A DNA stretch of 64,000 nucleotides from Megachile rotundata (GCF_050947335.1 NC_134985.1:20451190-20515189), one strand, 5' to 3'; positions 1-12,999 are shown, numbered from the stretch's first letter. The notes: generated by a model from the letters alone, not told the origin. Numbers and translations are program-made.

Positions 1-1233
1 TAGCTTGTTAATAACGTTAGCCGTCAACATGCAGTTATGTCGGCTTGAAACCTTTTTTTCTCGATTTCGAAACAGCTTTGTACACCGTCGTCTGGTATCG
101 AGTGCACCGACAATAGCTATCAATGAGAAGACTCTCGACAAAGCTACAAGTTTTCTGCCATTGTCTTCCGGTTTTCACAATATCGCCGTTCCGATAATTT
201 TGTCAATCGACGCGACATGTTACACGCTTCTTTTCAGTGTAGATACGGAAATGCTGCTTTTGATTTATTTCTTGTTTTATCCAAATAATTAATTTGTATA
301 ATGTATATAGAAAGAGTAGTACTTTATAAAACACTTCGAAATATTTCTGAAAATTTACTTGTTAGTTTCTGATAACAAAAACAATCTGCACATTGCTATA
401 ATATTTATGATTATTAAGAAACAAAGCTACGTATGTATATGTATTAAAGTCACTGTAATTATATAATGATTGGATATCTCAGTGTCGTCGGTCCAATAAT
501 GAAAATACTAAAAGATCCTACACGAAACGATGATTGCAATCTGCCTCAATTCCCCCTCGGAAGTCACAAAGATTTCAAAATTACACAGAACTTCAAAAGG
601 ATCGTCGCACGTATTCCTTGAGCGCTGACCTCTTATTATCCTCTAAGTCCTCGAAGAGATTTTCAAAGAATCCACTGATACGTGTTCCAACAAAGGCCAT
701 CTTCCTCTCCAAACACGTGTACTCGTTTCACCTATACACACTGTTCAAAATTCTTTCCTGCTACATGCACGAATTTTCTTCATTTTTCTGCCTCCTCGTA
801 TCCTGTGCTCTGTCATCTGCTACGCTTCTGTAAACAAAAGCAAAGCCTCCGCGAGACGGAGCAAACTTTACAGAGGGAAGAAAGAACACACGAACACAGG
901 GTGGTTAGATAAGGGCCAGAGGAATCTTTTAAAAATAGCTTTCTCCGCAAGAAAAACGTCGAGTGGGTTTCTTCTAATTAAACAGAATTTCCTTGGTTAA
1001 CCACGCCGACAAGTATCGCCCAGGATTTCCTTTTGTCGACAGTGTCGGGCTGGATTTACGTCCGTTGCTTTGTTTTCTCTGTATACGTACATCGACCTAA
1101 AACCGGTTCAAACTGTTATTCTATTCAATAAACTACGCACTGAATTATTGTACGGAAGAATTACTTGGAGAACGTGTAGATTTATTGCAGTTGGATGTGA
1201 GGAAGTTTGAGAGGAAGTACTGTGTTGTTTAAA
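1..1233. other. Intergenic, no gene recognised
   Basis: A+T-rich non-coding sequence ahead of the first minisatellite. Open frames here are under 100 codons and show no protein-like pattern or splice context that I can defend. Confidence 0.5.
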
Positions 1234-2284
1234 GTTGAACTACCACGCGTTGAATTACCACGCGTTGAATTCACCACGCATCGAATTACCACGCGTTGAA
1301 TTACCACGCGTTGAATTCACCACGCATCGAATTACCACGCTTCGAATGTACCACGTGTCGAATGTACCATGTGTCGAATTCACCACGCGTCGAATTTACT
1401 ACGCGTCGAATTTACCACGCGTCGAATTTACCACGCGTCGAATTCACCACGCGTCGAATCACCACGCGTGGAATTACCACGTGTCGAATTTACCACGCGT
1501 GGAATTCTCCAAGCGTCGAATCACCACGCGTGGAATTACCACGCGTCGAATTCACCACGCGTGGAATTCACCATGCGTGGAATTTACCACGCGTCGAATT
1601 TACCACGCGTCGAATTCACCACGCGTCGAATTCACCACGCGTCGAATCACCACGCGTGGAATTACCACGTGTCGAATTTACCACGCGTGGAATTCTCCAA
1701 GCGTCGAATCACCACGCGTGGAATTACCACGCGTCGAATTCACCACGCGTGGAATTCACCATGCGTGGAATTTACCACGCGTCGAATTTACCACGCGTCG
1801 AATTCACCACGCGTCGAATTCACTACGTGTCGAATCACCACGCGTGGAATTACCACGTGTCGAATTTACCACGCGTGGAATTCTCCAAGCGTCGAATCAC
1901 CACGCGTGGAATTACCACGCGTCGAATTCACCACGCGTGGAATTCACCATGCGTGGAATTTACCACGCGTCGAATTTACCACGCGTCGAATTCACCACGC
2001 GTCGAATTCACTACGTGTCGAATCACCACGCGTGGAATTACCACGTGTCGAATTTACCACGCGTGGAATTCTCCAAGCGTCGAATCACCACGCGTGGAAT
2101 TACCACGCGTCGAATTCACCACGCGTGGAATTCACCATGCGTGGAATTCACCACGCGTGGAATTCACCACGCGTGGAATTCACCACGCGTCGAATTACCA
2201 CGCGTGGAATTAGCACGCGTCGAATTTACCACGCGTGGAATTCACCACGCGTGGAATTACTACGCGTCGAATCACCACGCGCTA
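1234..2284. repeat. Minisatellite array A (15-16 bp units, 188-bp higher-order repeat)
   Basis: About 67 head-to-tail units alternate between 15 and 16 bp, of the form TTCACCACGCGTCGAA or TTACCACGCGTGGAA. Each carries an ACGCGT palindrome and a GAATT core. A variant unit containing CTCCAAGCG recurs at 1507, 1695, 1883 and 2071, exactly 188 bp apart, so twelve units have been amplified as a block. The unit lacks stop triplets in all three forward frames. Three overlapping frames of 305-375 codons therefore stay open without being genes. Confidence 0.95.
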
Positions 2285-3083
2285 CCCTATTACACACCGA
2301 GTTCCTCCATAATATTACATCTCCAACAATTTATATTCGATCTCGCTAACCACCCTCGTTAATCTGCTAAAATTAAACCACATTACCTTGAACAAACGTA
2401 TAGAATGTTTGCACTTAGGAGGCACGTAATAAGGTACACATGACCAAAAAAGAAATTGCAAAAGAAAAAGTAGATTTGGATCGTTAAAACTCCAACGTAA
2501 CAGAGCACGAAAGTCGTTAAGTTAATTTGCCGTGTCACTCGGAAAATTCTCTTTAATTACGGAAGTCCACTCGAGCTTTTTTCTATACGGAACGGTAAGG
2601 AACCGCGTTTTAGAGATTCCGCCCTTATTACTTGGGAAGCGCTTTCCTCTTCAATTAGAAAACATTCGCGCGATAAAAAGAAAGGAACGCGTTATGAAAA
2701 AAGAGCCGAGAGGAGGACAAAAAACGCAAGGTCTCGACCGTGATTGATAAAAGACGAGGGTGAATAATTTTTCGCTACGAGACATGTTCAGACACTGAAT
2801 TGTTAGCAACTTTCTAGCACTCGCTATTAACGAATGAACACGAGTCAGACGGTGTAGTAAACATTTTCAACGGTTTCGTTGGAGAATGTGCAAATGGAAA
2901 CCTTCAGAATGGGAAGCTAAAGTCTGGGAGATAAGTTAAGCTGGAGTTAAGTTATCGGTTATCAGTTTTGTTGACTTAGGATTAGAAGACGAATGCTTCT
3001 AAATCTGGAAACGCTATTAGAATCTTAGATTCGTTCGATTTGGCTGGGAATTTCGAAGCTAATGGTGTACTTGCGTATGTGAA
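2285..3083. other. Spacer between arrays A and B
   Basis: Unique A+T-rich sequence with no convincing coding frame. It separates two arrays of the same repeat family. Confidence 0.5.
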
Positions 3084-3681
3084 GAATTACCACTCCTCGA
3101 ATTACCACGCGTCGAATTTACCACGCGTTGAATTTATCACGCACCGAGTTACCACACATGGAATTTACCACGCGTTGAATTCATCACGCATCGAATTTAC
3201 CACGCGTGGAATTACCACGCATGGAATTTCTCACGCGTCGAATTCACCACGCATCAAATTTACCACTCATCGAATTACCACGCATGAAATTTACCACGCG
3301 TCGAATTATCACGCATGGAATTTACCACGCGTTGAATTGATCACGCATTGAATTTACCACGCGTTGAATTCATCACGCATCGAATTTACCACGCGTCGAA
3401 TTACCACTCGTCGAATTACGACGCATGAAATTTACCACGCGTCGAATTATCACGCATGAAATTTACCACGCGTCGAATTCATCACGCATCGAATTTACCA
3501 CTCATCGAATTACCACGCGTCGAATTACGACGCATGAAATTTACGACGCTTCGAATTCATCACGCATCGAATTATCACGCATGGAATTTACCACGTGTCG
3601 AATTCATCACGCATCGAATTTACCTCTCGTCGAATTACCACGCGTCGAATTTATCACGCGCCGAGTTACCACACGTGAAGT
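3084..3681. repeat. Minisatellite array B, diverged copy of array A family
   Basis: Same 15-16 bp unit as array A, but more diverged. Common variants are CACGCAT, CACTCGT and CACGCGT followed by TGAATT or CGAATT. Many differences from the ACGCGT core are C-to-T or G-to-A changes within CpG. Confidence 0.93.
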
Positions 3682-4499
3682 TAGGCACTATATTCTGCTA
3701 TTTAACTTGTTACTCTTTAACTGAGAAATCTGATATGTATATTTGAAAAAAGTACAGGGGTATAGACAGTGTAGTGCGTCTCAAACTAACAATAATTACA
3801 CATCTTCTATATCAAAGCCTTAATTTTTACATTTTGAGAGCCTCGAATTAAACACTGAAATTTGATAGTATACATTTTTATCTAATTACCAGGGTGCACA
3901 TAGGGAAAGTCTGAAAGTAACTTGCCTAAATTACAATACAACCCTATTTGTGCTCCACTAATTTAACCAGAAAATTATTCCCGTAATTAGAAGGGTACAT
4001 GAAAAGCAGTACAAACATACGAATTACGAAACATCCCCAATTTTCTACCGTGAAGGTACAAATTCCCCGAAAGCGACAAAGAGATAAGCGAGCGAAATTT
4101 GCTGACAATATCATAGAAATTGTAACGCTAGCTTAATTTCCATATTCCCCTTGGCGGTTACAAATTTACGACAAAAGCACAGCCTGGAGTTACAAAGTTA
4201 CGAGGATGTTAAAAGAGCGAAATGATTAAGATCTTCCGGGTGCAAATGAAACTCTAAACGCACTCTCGGTTAATCGTGGACTGTTAAATTTGCCGTTAAA
4301 ACCCCGTAATTTTCTGTTAACCCATTTCGTTCGGTTGACATAATACCAGATGACAATTCCAACTGGTTTTAGCGGTCGTGATGCCGTGGGTGGACGTCGT
4401 GGACAGAGGAACGTAACACGTTGGTAAATCCGAATCGACGTTGTCGACAAAAAGGGAATCCTGGGTACTTGTTGACGTAATCAATTCTGGAAATTCTGG
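3682..4499. other. Intergenic, nothing recognised
   Basis: A+T-rich spacer. A 74-codon minus-strand frame near 4226-4450 has no recognisable feature. Confidence 0.45.
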
Positions 4500-5245
4500 T
4501 CTGTTAGGAGGAATTTAATAGACTTCCTTGTAAAGTAAATTTTTAAAAACTACATACAAAATTGAATATGCACACTGGTGTTCTTGTAACCAACCAATAA
4601 AATTCTGTTCAATTAGGAAAAATTTTTAATAACTTCCTTGTGGAGGACATTTTTAAAAATTGAATATGAAATTGAATATACACATTGGCGTTCTTGTAAT
4701 CAACCAATAAAATTCTGTTCAATTAGGAAAAATTTTTAATAACTTCCTTGTGGAGAACATTTTTAAAAATTGCATATAAAATTGAATGTGCTCATTGGTG
4801 TTCTTGTAATCAACCAATAAAATTCTGTTTAATTAGGAAAAATTTAAACAACATTCTTGTGGAAGAAATTTTTAAAAAGTACATACAGAATTGAATATAC
4901 ACATTAGTGATCTTGTAACCAACCATTAAAATTCTGTTTAATTAAGACAAAATTTAAATGACTTTTTTGTGGAAGAAAATTTTAAAAACTTCATCCAAAA
5001 TCAAACTTACATATTATTGTCTTTATACTTGTTCTTGTGATCAATTCTAGAAATTCTGTTCAGTTAAAAGAATTTTAATTGACTTTCTTGTAGAGAAAAT
5101 TTTAAAAATTCTACATCCAAAGTCAAACATACACATTATTGTCTTTGTACTCATTCTTGTAATCAACCCAGAAAATCCTATTTAATCAAAAGAATTGTAA
5201 TCGACGCTACGAAAAAACATTTTTAAAAATGATATCTAAAGTTAT
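4500..5245. repeat. 110-bp tandem repeat, about six to seven diverging copies
   Basis: The block containing CAACCAATAAAATTCTGTT followed by AATTAGGAAAAATTT recurs at 4591, 4701, 4811 and about 4920, a period of 109-110 bp. It decays into recognisable but mutated copies up to about 5240. It is A+T-rich and non-coding. Confidence 0.88.
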
Positions 5246-6017
5246 TATTGAATAAACTAAGTATTAACAAGTTCGAAATAGAAAGAAAAAAAGTAGATGC
5301 CTATACCAGTTTGATTGTGAAGTTAAACCTGTATTGGTCACATCGTAACCATTTTCTTGTGCAGTGATCCGATGGTATGCATCCTTTCGGATCGCTTTGT
5401 ATCCTTGTACGAAATTGATTTTTCGACGAATGTGCCAGGGAGAATGCAATTCTATACGTAGCTATACCATTCGATGCCAGCTACGTTCCAAAAGCTCGAG
5501 ATCCACCAAATTCCATGATTTACAATCGAACGGCTAGGACGATACTCCCTATAAAGATACGATACGAGATACCTGACTCAGGAAATTGCAACGTCTGAAT
5601 TTTCATACGAACAAGCATACTTCTATTTTCCTATTATCTCCCGAATCGAGTTTCCGAACGTTGGACTTTTTCGACATTTCATTTCACGTTTTCAATTTCG
5701 ACGAATTTATTTATTACTGTACTGAGTGTAATATGTACTCAATACTTTAATGGCCGTCTACGCGAACGTCATCAGGGGATGACAATATTTTTGAAGTATT
5801 TTAAAACGTAGTTGAACCGTAGATGTAGAAACGTAGGTATGACTAAACGAATTCCAGAGATAAACCAACTTTTACCATCCCTCACTGTAAAGTTATCTCG
5901 GGTAAGCAAATCTTGTGAAGAGTTCCAAGAAACAGAAACACGTGGGCACCAGGCACGAAACATGTGTCGTTTAGGGTTGTTGATTTTCCGTATTTTATTG
6001 AGTAATAAACTCAACAA
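5246..6017. other. Intergenic, nothing recognised
   Basis: Non-coding spacer between the 110-bp array and array C. Short frames on both strands (up to 85 codons) overlap each other and look like chance. Confidence 0.45.
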
Positions 6018-6930
6018 GTGAGTTACCACGCGTCGAGTTACTACGCGTAGAGTTTACCACGCGTCGAATTTATCATGCGTCGAATTACCATGCGTCGAAT
6101 TACCACGCGTGGAATTCACCATGCGTCGAATTACCACGCGTGGAATTTATCACGCGTCGAATTTACCAAGCGTAGAGTTTACCACGCGTTGAATTTATCA
6201 CGCATCGAATTTACCATGCGTCGAATTACCACGCGTGGAATTTACCATGCGTCGAATTACCACGTATGGAATTTACCACGCGTCGAATTACCACGCGTGG
6301 AATTTACCATGCGTCGAATTACCACGCGTGGAATTTACCATGCGTCGAATTACCACGTATGGAATTTACCACGCGTCGAATTACCACGCGTGGAATTTAC
6401 CATGCGTCGAATTACCACGCGTGGAATTTACTATGCGTCGAACTTACCATGCGTCGAATTACCACGCGTGGAATTTACCATGCGTCGAATTACCACGTAT
6501 GGAATTTACCATGCGTCGAATTACCACGCGTGGAATTTACTATGCGTCGAACTTACCACGCATCGAATTACCACGCGTGGAATTTACCATGCGTCGAATT
6601 ACCACGCGTAGAATTCACCATGCGTCGAATTACCACGCGTGGAATTTACCATGCGTCGAATTACCACGTATGGAATTTACCACGCGTCGAATTACCACGC
6701 GTGGAATTTACCATGCGTCGAATTACCACGCGTGGAATTTACTATGCGTCGAACTTACCACGCGTCGAATTTACCACGCGTCGAATTACCACGCGTCGAA
6801 TTTACCACGCGCCACATTACCCCACGTCGAATTTACCACGCATCGAATTTTCCATGCCTCGAATTCATCACGCGCCCAGTTACCACGCGTCGAATTGTCC
6901 ACCCGTCCAATTACCACGAGTCAAATTACT
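6018..6930. repeat. Minisatellite array C (31-bp dimer of the array A unit)
   Basis: The same GAATT/ACGCGT family as array A, but organised as a 31-bp dimer: a 16-bp TTTACCATGCGTCGAA unit plus a 15-bp TTACCACGCGTGGAA unit. A CACGTATGG variant marks copies at 6261, 6354, 6494 and 6665, spaced 93, 140 and 171 bp, i.e. multiples of about 15.5 bp. ATGCGT and ACGTAT variants look like CpG-decay forms of ACGCGT. The right end becomes degenerate after about 6800. Confidence 0.94.
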
Positions 6931-8277
6931 ACGCGTTGGACTATCAAGGTTGTTAATTTCCTATATTCTATCAAGTACTAAATTCAACAAGTGAATGTAT
7001 TAATTGACGAAATCTGTTCGAACACCCATGTTCTTTATCGCGTGTATCAATTTTGTCGCGTTACCCAATATACATTGCGGTCGCCTCTGTTCAACCCCTC
7101 GATTTAATTAAGCGATTAATAGCACACGTGAGAGGAGAAAGCGTGTTAGGTGGTCGCTTTTGAAGTCGAAATAGAAAGTTGCCAGGGTTATATAAGGAAA
7201 TCCAAATCGAGGTGTGACGTTAATTGGGTGCCTTGTTTCGTTGGACAGGGTGCACACGCAATTGGGTCAACTCTAAAACTACTGAGGACGTTAGAAAATA
7301 TTAGACTGTTTCGTGCGAAGCTTCGCTGTAAAATTATAGCTTTGATAAAATTATTTATCGTCTGTTTTTAATCACAGCTTGAAACGTTTCTTCCAAAATT
7401 TGTTAGTACATGATTACAAATAAATTTCACCCCTTTATAATCTTTAATTTTTTACCTACTGTAGCTTCACACGAAAAAGAATTAAGACTTGAAGATTTAA
7501 AATTATTTTATAAATCACATTGGATAATGTCTAGTCACATGTGATGAAGCATTAAAATGAAAAAGACTCAGATTTAAACTTCTTAAATTATTTCAGAAGT
7601 TACCTTGTACAACCAGACATAATCCACATGTGAATAACAAGGGTTGCTTTGATAAAATAAAAACACATAATCGATACAGATAATTCTATCACCCAATTTT
7701 ATTTATAATATAATCCACATATTTTATAATATAAACCACAATCTACCTAACTAGTCCACCTAACTAATCCATCTAACCAACCATCAAAATGGCTTCATTC
7801 AGTGTCAGTACGATTTTACACCACCATAAAAAGTTTGTATCTTTTTGTAGCTGCTTGGAAATGTTATCGAAATTTCATCGAGGTATTGTTAGAGGAAAAT
7901 TCTATGGTATCGTTCTTTTTTTATAACGATGTTCTTGCGGTATCGAACCGCTTCTTGTCTATCGTTCATCCACGTTCTGGCAACAGAGCCGGCTAACAAT
8001 AGTGATTTGACCAGACATTGTTCCCGAGCTCGGCTGGTGGCCTACCTCCCATCGATCTTCGTAATGCCGACACATCTACAAGGAAAATATTATTCGTACC
8101 GTGTTCGTTAACGAATGAAAGCAACCGTGTTATTGACAGTTACGTACTGCGAGAAAAATGTGGCTGCGGGTGAAAAATACAGCTTGTGGATTTCGATACG
8201 ACAAGAATCGGCTCGCTACTGTTCTTCGTTGAAAGCGATTTTCTGTAAAACTTGTTATCGAGCATTTTGTTTTTAAA
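6931..8277. other. Intergenic, nothing recognised
   Basis: A+T-rich sequence with no supportable gene. Small frames at 7802-8111 overlap in different frames and lack splice or domain support. Confidence 0.45.
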
Positions 8278-8400
8278 GCAAGTTTGTTATAATTTGCTAC
8301 ATAGAATATTTGTTATAATTTACTACACAGAATATTTGTTATAATTTACTACACAGAATATTTGTTATAATTTACTATATAGAAAATTTGTTATAATTTG
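8278..8400. repeat. 27-bp A+T-rich tandem repeat
   Basis: Four to five copies of a unit reading TTTGTTATAATTTACTACAC followed by AGAATAT. A related fragment reappears near 8535-8570 after an intervening copy of flanking sequence, suggesting a larger local duplication covering about 8260-8650. Confidence 0.85.
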
Positions 8401-9435
8401 TTTTATCAATTTTACTCAATTTTGTTGTGAAGTTAACCCTTCATTTTATTCTTCAACTTTGAAAATATATTCTGTTCTTCGTTAAACGTGATATTCTATA
8501 AAACTTGTTATCAATAATTTTGTTGATAAAGTATGTTTGTTATAATTTAGTATATAGGAAATTTGTTGTAATTTACTTCATCAATTTTACTCAATTTTGT
8601 AGCAAAGCAAACCCTTCATTTTATTCTTCAATTTTGAAAATATATTTTGCAGCTATAAAGAGTATCTTCTATTTGAATATTTTATTATGTATCTCACTGA
8701 TATTTTTACACAAATTTTATTGCAAGTATTCTTGCATTTTTATAGCAAATTTTATTAATATTTTCTTTATATAAATTCTTTTACAAACTTCATTACAGTA
8801 CATAAAAATTCAAAAAATATTTCCAAGACACTTAATTACGAAATTCACAGAAAATTAAAAAACCCGGAATCGCTTCACGTAATTGCAAGGTAAACTAAAA
8901 ACTGCAGTCGGAGGGTTAAGTGAAACCGTTCTCGCCATACAATAAAAAGCTCCACCGTGTCTCCCTTTTCCGGCGACAAAACGAAAAAAAGGAAAGTCTC
9001 GATAAAATGCAAAACTGCGGTCTACCTCGATATCGCGGAATCGAATTTTAAACAGAAAACAAGAGGCGTTTCGTATATGTAATACGGTTCTCGGCTTTTG
9101 TCCTTGCCTTGAATTTTCATTCTGTAGCCTCAATTTGGTTAGGTTATTGTGTGCCACAGGATCAATTTCGAGGGTCCTCTTTTGAAGATGCCCGTTCGGA
9201 GCGCGGCGTTGCATATTATCCGCTTCTAACGATTGCAAGGAAGGACCTTGAAACAATGATTTATGCGTATCGTCGTGTGTGCACCCTTTACCGAATCAAT
9301 CTGCAGCTTCCGTGGCCGGATCGGTCAGGGCCGACGCGGAGCGTCCCAATTTCACCGACAGCCACGGCGCGGCACGCCGTTCCGCATATTTATCAACCGC
9401 CGACCCTTGTATACCCTCGAACATATTTCTCGTAT
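8401..9435. other. Intergenic with a partial local duplication
   Basis: The stretch around 8401-8480 (ATCAATTTTACTCAATTTTG, then CCCTTCATTTTATTCTTCAA) recurs at 8580-8640. The remainder up to the next array is unique. Frames at 8855-9534 overlap on both strands and are not convincing. Confidence 0.45.
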
Positions 9436-10235
9436 GGAAATTTGGGATATTTTGGACTTTGCGAATTTTGGAATGTGGGAATTTGGGAATGGGGGGAGTT
9501 GGGGAGGTGGGAAGTTGCAAATTTGGGGATTTGAGGATTTAGGGATTCGGGAAATTAGGAATTCGGGGGAGTGGAAATTCGGGAGAGTAGAAATTCGGGG
9601 CGTAGGGATTCGGGGATCTAGGAATTCGGGGTATAGGAATTCGGGCGAGTGGGTATTCGGGCGCGTGGAAATTCGGACGAGTGGAAATTTGGGCGAGTGG
9701 GAATTCGGGCGAGTGGGAATTCGGGCGCGTGGAAATTCGGACGCGTAGGAATTCGGGCGAGTGGGAATTCGGGCGCGTGGAAATTCGGACGAGTGGAAAT
9801 TTGGGCGAGTGGGAATTCGGGCGCGTGGAAATTCGGGCGCGTGGAAATTCGGACGCGTAGGAATTCGGGCGAGTGGGAATTCGGGCGCGTGGAAATTCGG
9901 ACGCGTAGGAATTCGGGCGAGTGGGAATTCGGGCGCGTGGAAATTCGGACGAGTGGGAATTCGGACGAGTGGGAATTCGGACGCGTAGGAATTCGGGCGA
10001 GTGGGAATTCGGGCGCGTGGAAATTCGGACGCGTGGAAATTCGGACGAGTGGGAATTCGGACGCGTAGGAATTCGGGCGAGTGGGAATTCGAGCGCGTGA
10101 AAATTCGAGCGCGTGGAAATTCGGGCGAGTGGAAATTCGGACGAGTAGAAATTGAGGCGAGTGGGAATTCGGACGAGTGGAAATTGGAGATCTAGAAATT
10201 CAAGTCCTCCATAATTCGGATCTGCAAGAATCCAT
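9436..10235. repeat. Minisatellite array D (16-bp GGAATTCGGGCGAGTG units)
   Basis: Around 50 units of 16 bp (GGAATTCGGGCGAGTG, GGAAATTCGGGCGCGT, GGAAATTCGGACGCGT). The ACGCGTAGG variant recurs at 9741, 9853, 9901, 9981 and 10061, spaced 112, 48, 80 and 80 bp, all multiples of 16. The left edge is more degenerate. Long frames on both strands (up to 242 codons) are by-products of a stop-free unit. The unit shares the CGYGTGGAA(A)TTC core with array A. Confidence 0.95.
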
Positions 10236-11480
10236 AAATTAAAAAATCTAAAAGTACATAAACCCACATATCAAATCTTGCAGAATGTATATAAAATAGT
10301 AAAAACCTATAAACCCACAAACCTCAAAATCACAATCATTTTCCACAAAAAGCTATTTTTCACAATTTTTTACACATACCAACCTTTTCTCCACCGAACG
10401 TTATAATTCCATTTCTAAAGCGCATGGTTTCACTCCCTGGAGAACTCTCCTCTCGTTACTTTCCTCCCATATGTTTCTTCTATTCCCCTCGTTCTCCAAT
10501 TTAACTTTTTCTGCACGTTCTAATTTCTTTCACTCACTCATTTTTATCCCCCTCGTTTCTTTTTCTCGGAACTTTTTTTTTCTCTCCCTCTCGTTTCTTT
10601 CGATTTTTCTTCGCTCTCCCTTCTTTCCCGATTTTTTAAACTCCTCTGTCTCTCTCGCGGTCGCTTCGTTTTTCTTTCTTTTCACTGGCCGTTCTTTTCA
10701 CCCCATAAGAATGCAGGCTGCGCGAAATGGCACGACTGCTGGCTGCACACGATTCGCGGAACTGCAGCTGCCGTTCATTAACGTGCGGTTATTAAACTTT
10801 TCGTCGCCGGTTTCGGGCCGATTTGCCCCATTCTCTTGCGCGCCTACCTCGTTAAAATTCATTCTTTTACACGTACACAGAAACCTCGCACAGCTATTTT
10901 CCAAGTTAATCCACCTCTTCTCTCTCTCTCTCTGCCTCTACTTTGCTTGCTGTTTGGATTCAGAACGATCTCAAATAGCTAGAGAACCGTATGATTTGTG
11001 CGAAATCAATGGTGCTTGCTTTCCTATTAAATTTTACTCTCTCGCTGTTCATATTGCGATTTCAATTGTTTCTTCATAACAGTATATTATCATTATAGTA
11101 TCATTTTTTATTGTAGAATCTTTGTACAACTTCGAAAATCATTCTCTCATTTTGTTCTTATTAGTTTGTTAATTGTTTTTTGTATCATTTATTTAATTGA
11201 TTTTAACATGTCTCAAATGTACGTATGTTGTATTATTTAATTTGATATAATTTTTAGAAATTTTCTTAAGTTCAAGAAGACTTTTTGTTTTATTGTTTTT
11301 TCTGTAATTGACATTTTTGTTTTTAATGACAAATTTTGTCCATTTTCAAATACAACTTTGAAGTTCAAATACAACAATTTTTAGTTGTATATTTCCTTTT
11401 TGTTGTTACATTATTTTTAATACAAAGAAATTGTATATTTTAAACAAAGAAAAAATTGCATTAACAATTTTTTTTGTATG
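10236..11480. other. Intergenic, pyrimidine-rich tract
   Basis: 10440-10700 is strongly C/T-rich on the + strand and includes (TC)n near 10919-10933. A 202-codon plus-strand frame crosses this tract. Its composition follows the simple sequence (Phe/Ser/Leu-rich) and I do not call it a gene. Confidence 0.5.
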
Positions 11481-11545
11481 AAGGGATTCGATCTCGGGAC
11501 CCTCGGTTTACGAAGCGGTTACGCAACCACCTGAGCCATTCCCTC
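11481..11545 (-). repeat. tRNA-like fragment, probably SINE head or tRNA pseudogene
   Basis: Read on the - strand, the sequence has a pol III A-box-like TGGCTCAGGTGG near its start and a B-box-like AGATCGAATCC near its end. The 5' GAGGGAA pairs imperfectly with the 3' TCCCTTC. It is only about 65 nt, its T-stem does not pair and no clear anticodon stem-loop forms. A working tRNA is therefore unlikely. A poly-T/poly-A rich flank lies just beyond its 3' end. Confidence 0.45.
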
Positions 11546-12585
11546 GATTAACACGAATTCTGTAACTTAACCTTTTATGCAAATAAAAGCAATTATTATT
11601 CACTAAAATAAAATGTCACCGCACTAATTAATGATGAATTATTAAAAGCAACAGATCTGGGCGTAATTAATAATTGAAAGACAAATATCGATGGAAAGCG
11701 AGGAAAATAGATATCGTCCGAAGGCGATATAAATTCTCTTAAAGCGCGCTATAAGTTCTCGAACTGCGAAACCAGCTTAATTATAAATTAAAAAAGTTGG
11801 GAGCTAGTTTCTCGTTCGTAACGCCGCGTTAACGAAGACAGTTGCTCCTTAAGATTAATTAACATCCCTTTCGTCGAAACGAGGTTATAATACGTCGGTG
11901 CCGCGAGTTCTCGGCGTTAAAAAAAAGAAGAAAAGGAAGGTTGCCTTTCCCATCGTTCACGGATGACCCCGTTCATATTCGGTTATCGCTGAAACTATTA
12001 TCCCGAACGTTTCATCACCGTGTGCGAAAATGAATTTTCCCTGGCGATATGTTGTCGTTTATTGGTCGAAACAATTTCGATTGATCGCGCGACAAAGTAG
12101 CTTTGTAATGAGATAAACGTATCATTGTTCCATTGGCATTGATTGTCGAAATCGTTGACGCAAATGGAAAAGATTTCAGTAATTGCGGTGCAAATGTAAG
12201 AGACAAACGAACGTTTCCTCCCGTGGAAGGGCAACGAAATTGCTTTAGGTATAATTTTCTCGCCCCCGCACTTCCCTATTAATTAACATGATGATTTAAC
12301 TCGTGCATACGTACGCTTTACACCAGATATATTTAATATTCCCACGCCCGATCAATTTTCATTTGTTTTCGCCGAACCTTGCTGCGAATGTTTACTCAAA
12401 TATTAAAGGGTTAAATGGAATGTTTCGGCGTTTGTTTAATCGATCCGTTTGTTGTCGCGCTGGCTTTTATTACATGGAGATAATTCATCAATTATCTGTT
12501 TATTGTGATTCGTGCTCTGGAAATCATTTGTGTTATAAATCACTAAATACTTGTTTCATGGATCCTTCAAGTCTTGTATATTCAT
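11546..12585. other. Intergenic, nothing recognised
   Basis: Mixed-composition spacer. Short overlapping frames on both strands between 11998 and 12680 lack recognisable features. Confidence 0.45.
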
Positions 12586-12905
12586 ATGTAAAATATCTGA
12601 AGAGTATTATGTTTGAAATTATTATAAAAATTATTACGTTTAGAACTATTATAAAAAAGAAACAATTATTATGTAATTAATAATGTAAAATATCTAAAGA
12701 GTATTATGTTTAAAATTATTATAAAAATTATTACGTTTAAAACTGTTATAGAAAAGAAACAATTATTATAAAAATTATTATGTAATTAATAATGTAAAAT
12801 ATCTAAAGAGTACTATGTTTAAAATTATTATAAAAATTATTATGTTTAAAACTATTATAAAAAAGAAAAATTTATTGTATAATTAATAATGTAAAATATC
12901 TAAAG
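12586..12905. repeat. About 100-bp A+T tandem repeat
   Basis: The block starting GTAAAATATCTAAAGAGTAT and containing AAAATTATTATAAAAATTAT recurs near 12589, 12684, 12793 and 12891 (spacing 95-109 bp). Confidence 0.85.
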
Positions 12906-12999
12906 ATTATATTCTCAAACTCTCTGGTTTAACAAAATTATTAGACTACTCTCTGTACTTTCAAAACTTCTGGAATCCATAGATCCAAAAATTATTGGC

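Noticed and set aside
1234..2284. CRISPR-like array
   Set aside because: Units are contiguous 15-16 bp repeats without unique spacers, and the genome is eukaryotic with no cas genes.
1235..2362. Three overlapping open frames of 305-375 codons on the + strand
   Set aside because: They run through a stop-free 15-16 bp minisatellite in all three frames. The peptides are simple periodic translations of the repeat. The same reason rejects frames in 6075-6994, 9539-10267, 14162-15040 and 63065-63890.
1234..6930. Dense ACGCGT words as a yeast-type MCB cell-cycle control cluster
   Set aside because: The word is simply part of the repeat unit. MBF/MCB control is fungal and there is no adjacent gene.
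10471..11079. 202-codon plus-strand frame
   Set aside because: Its first half translates a pyrimidine-rich tract into Phe/Ser/Leu runs. No domain, splice support or homologue is recognised.
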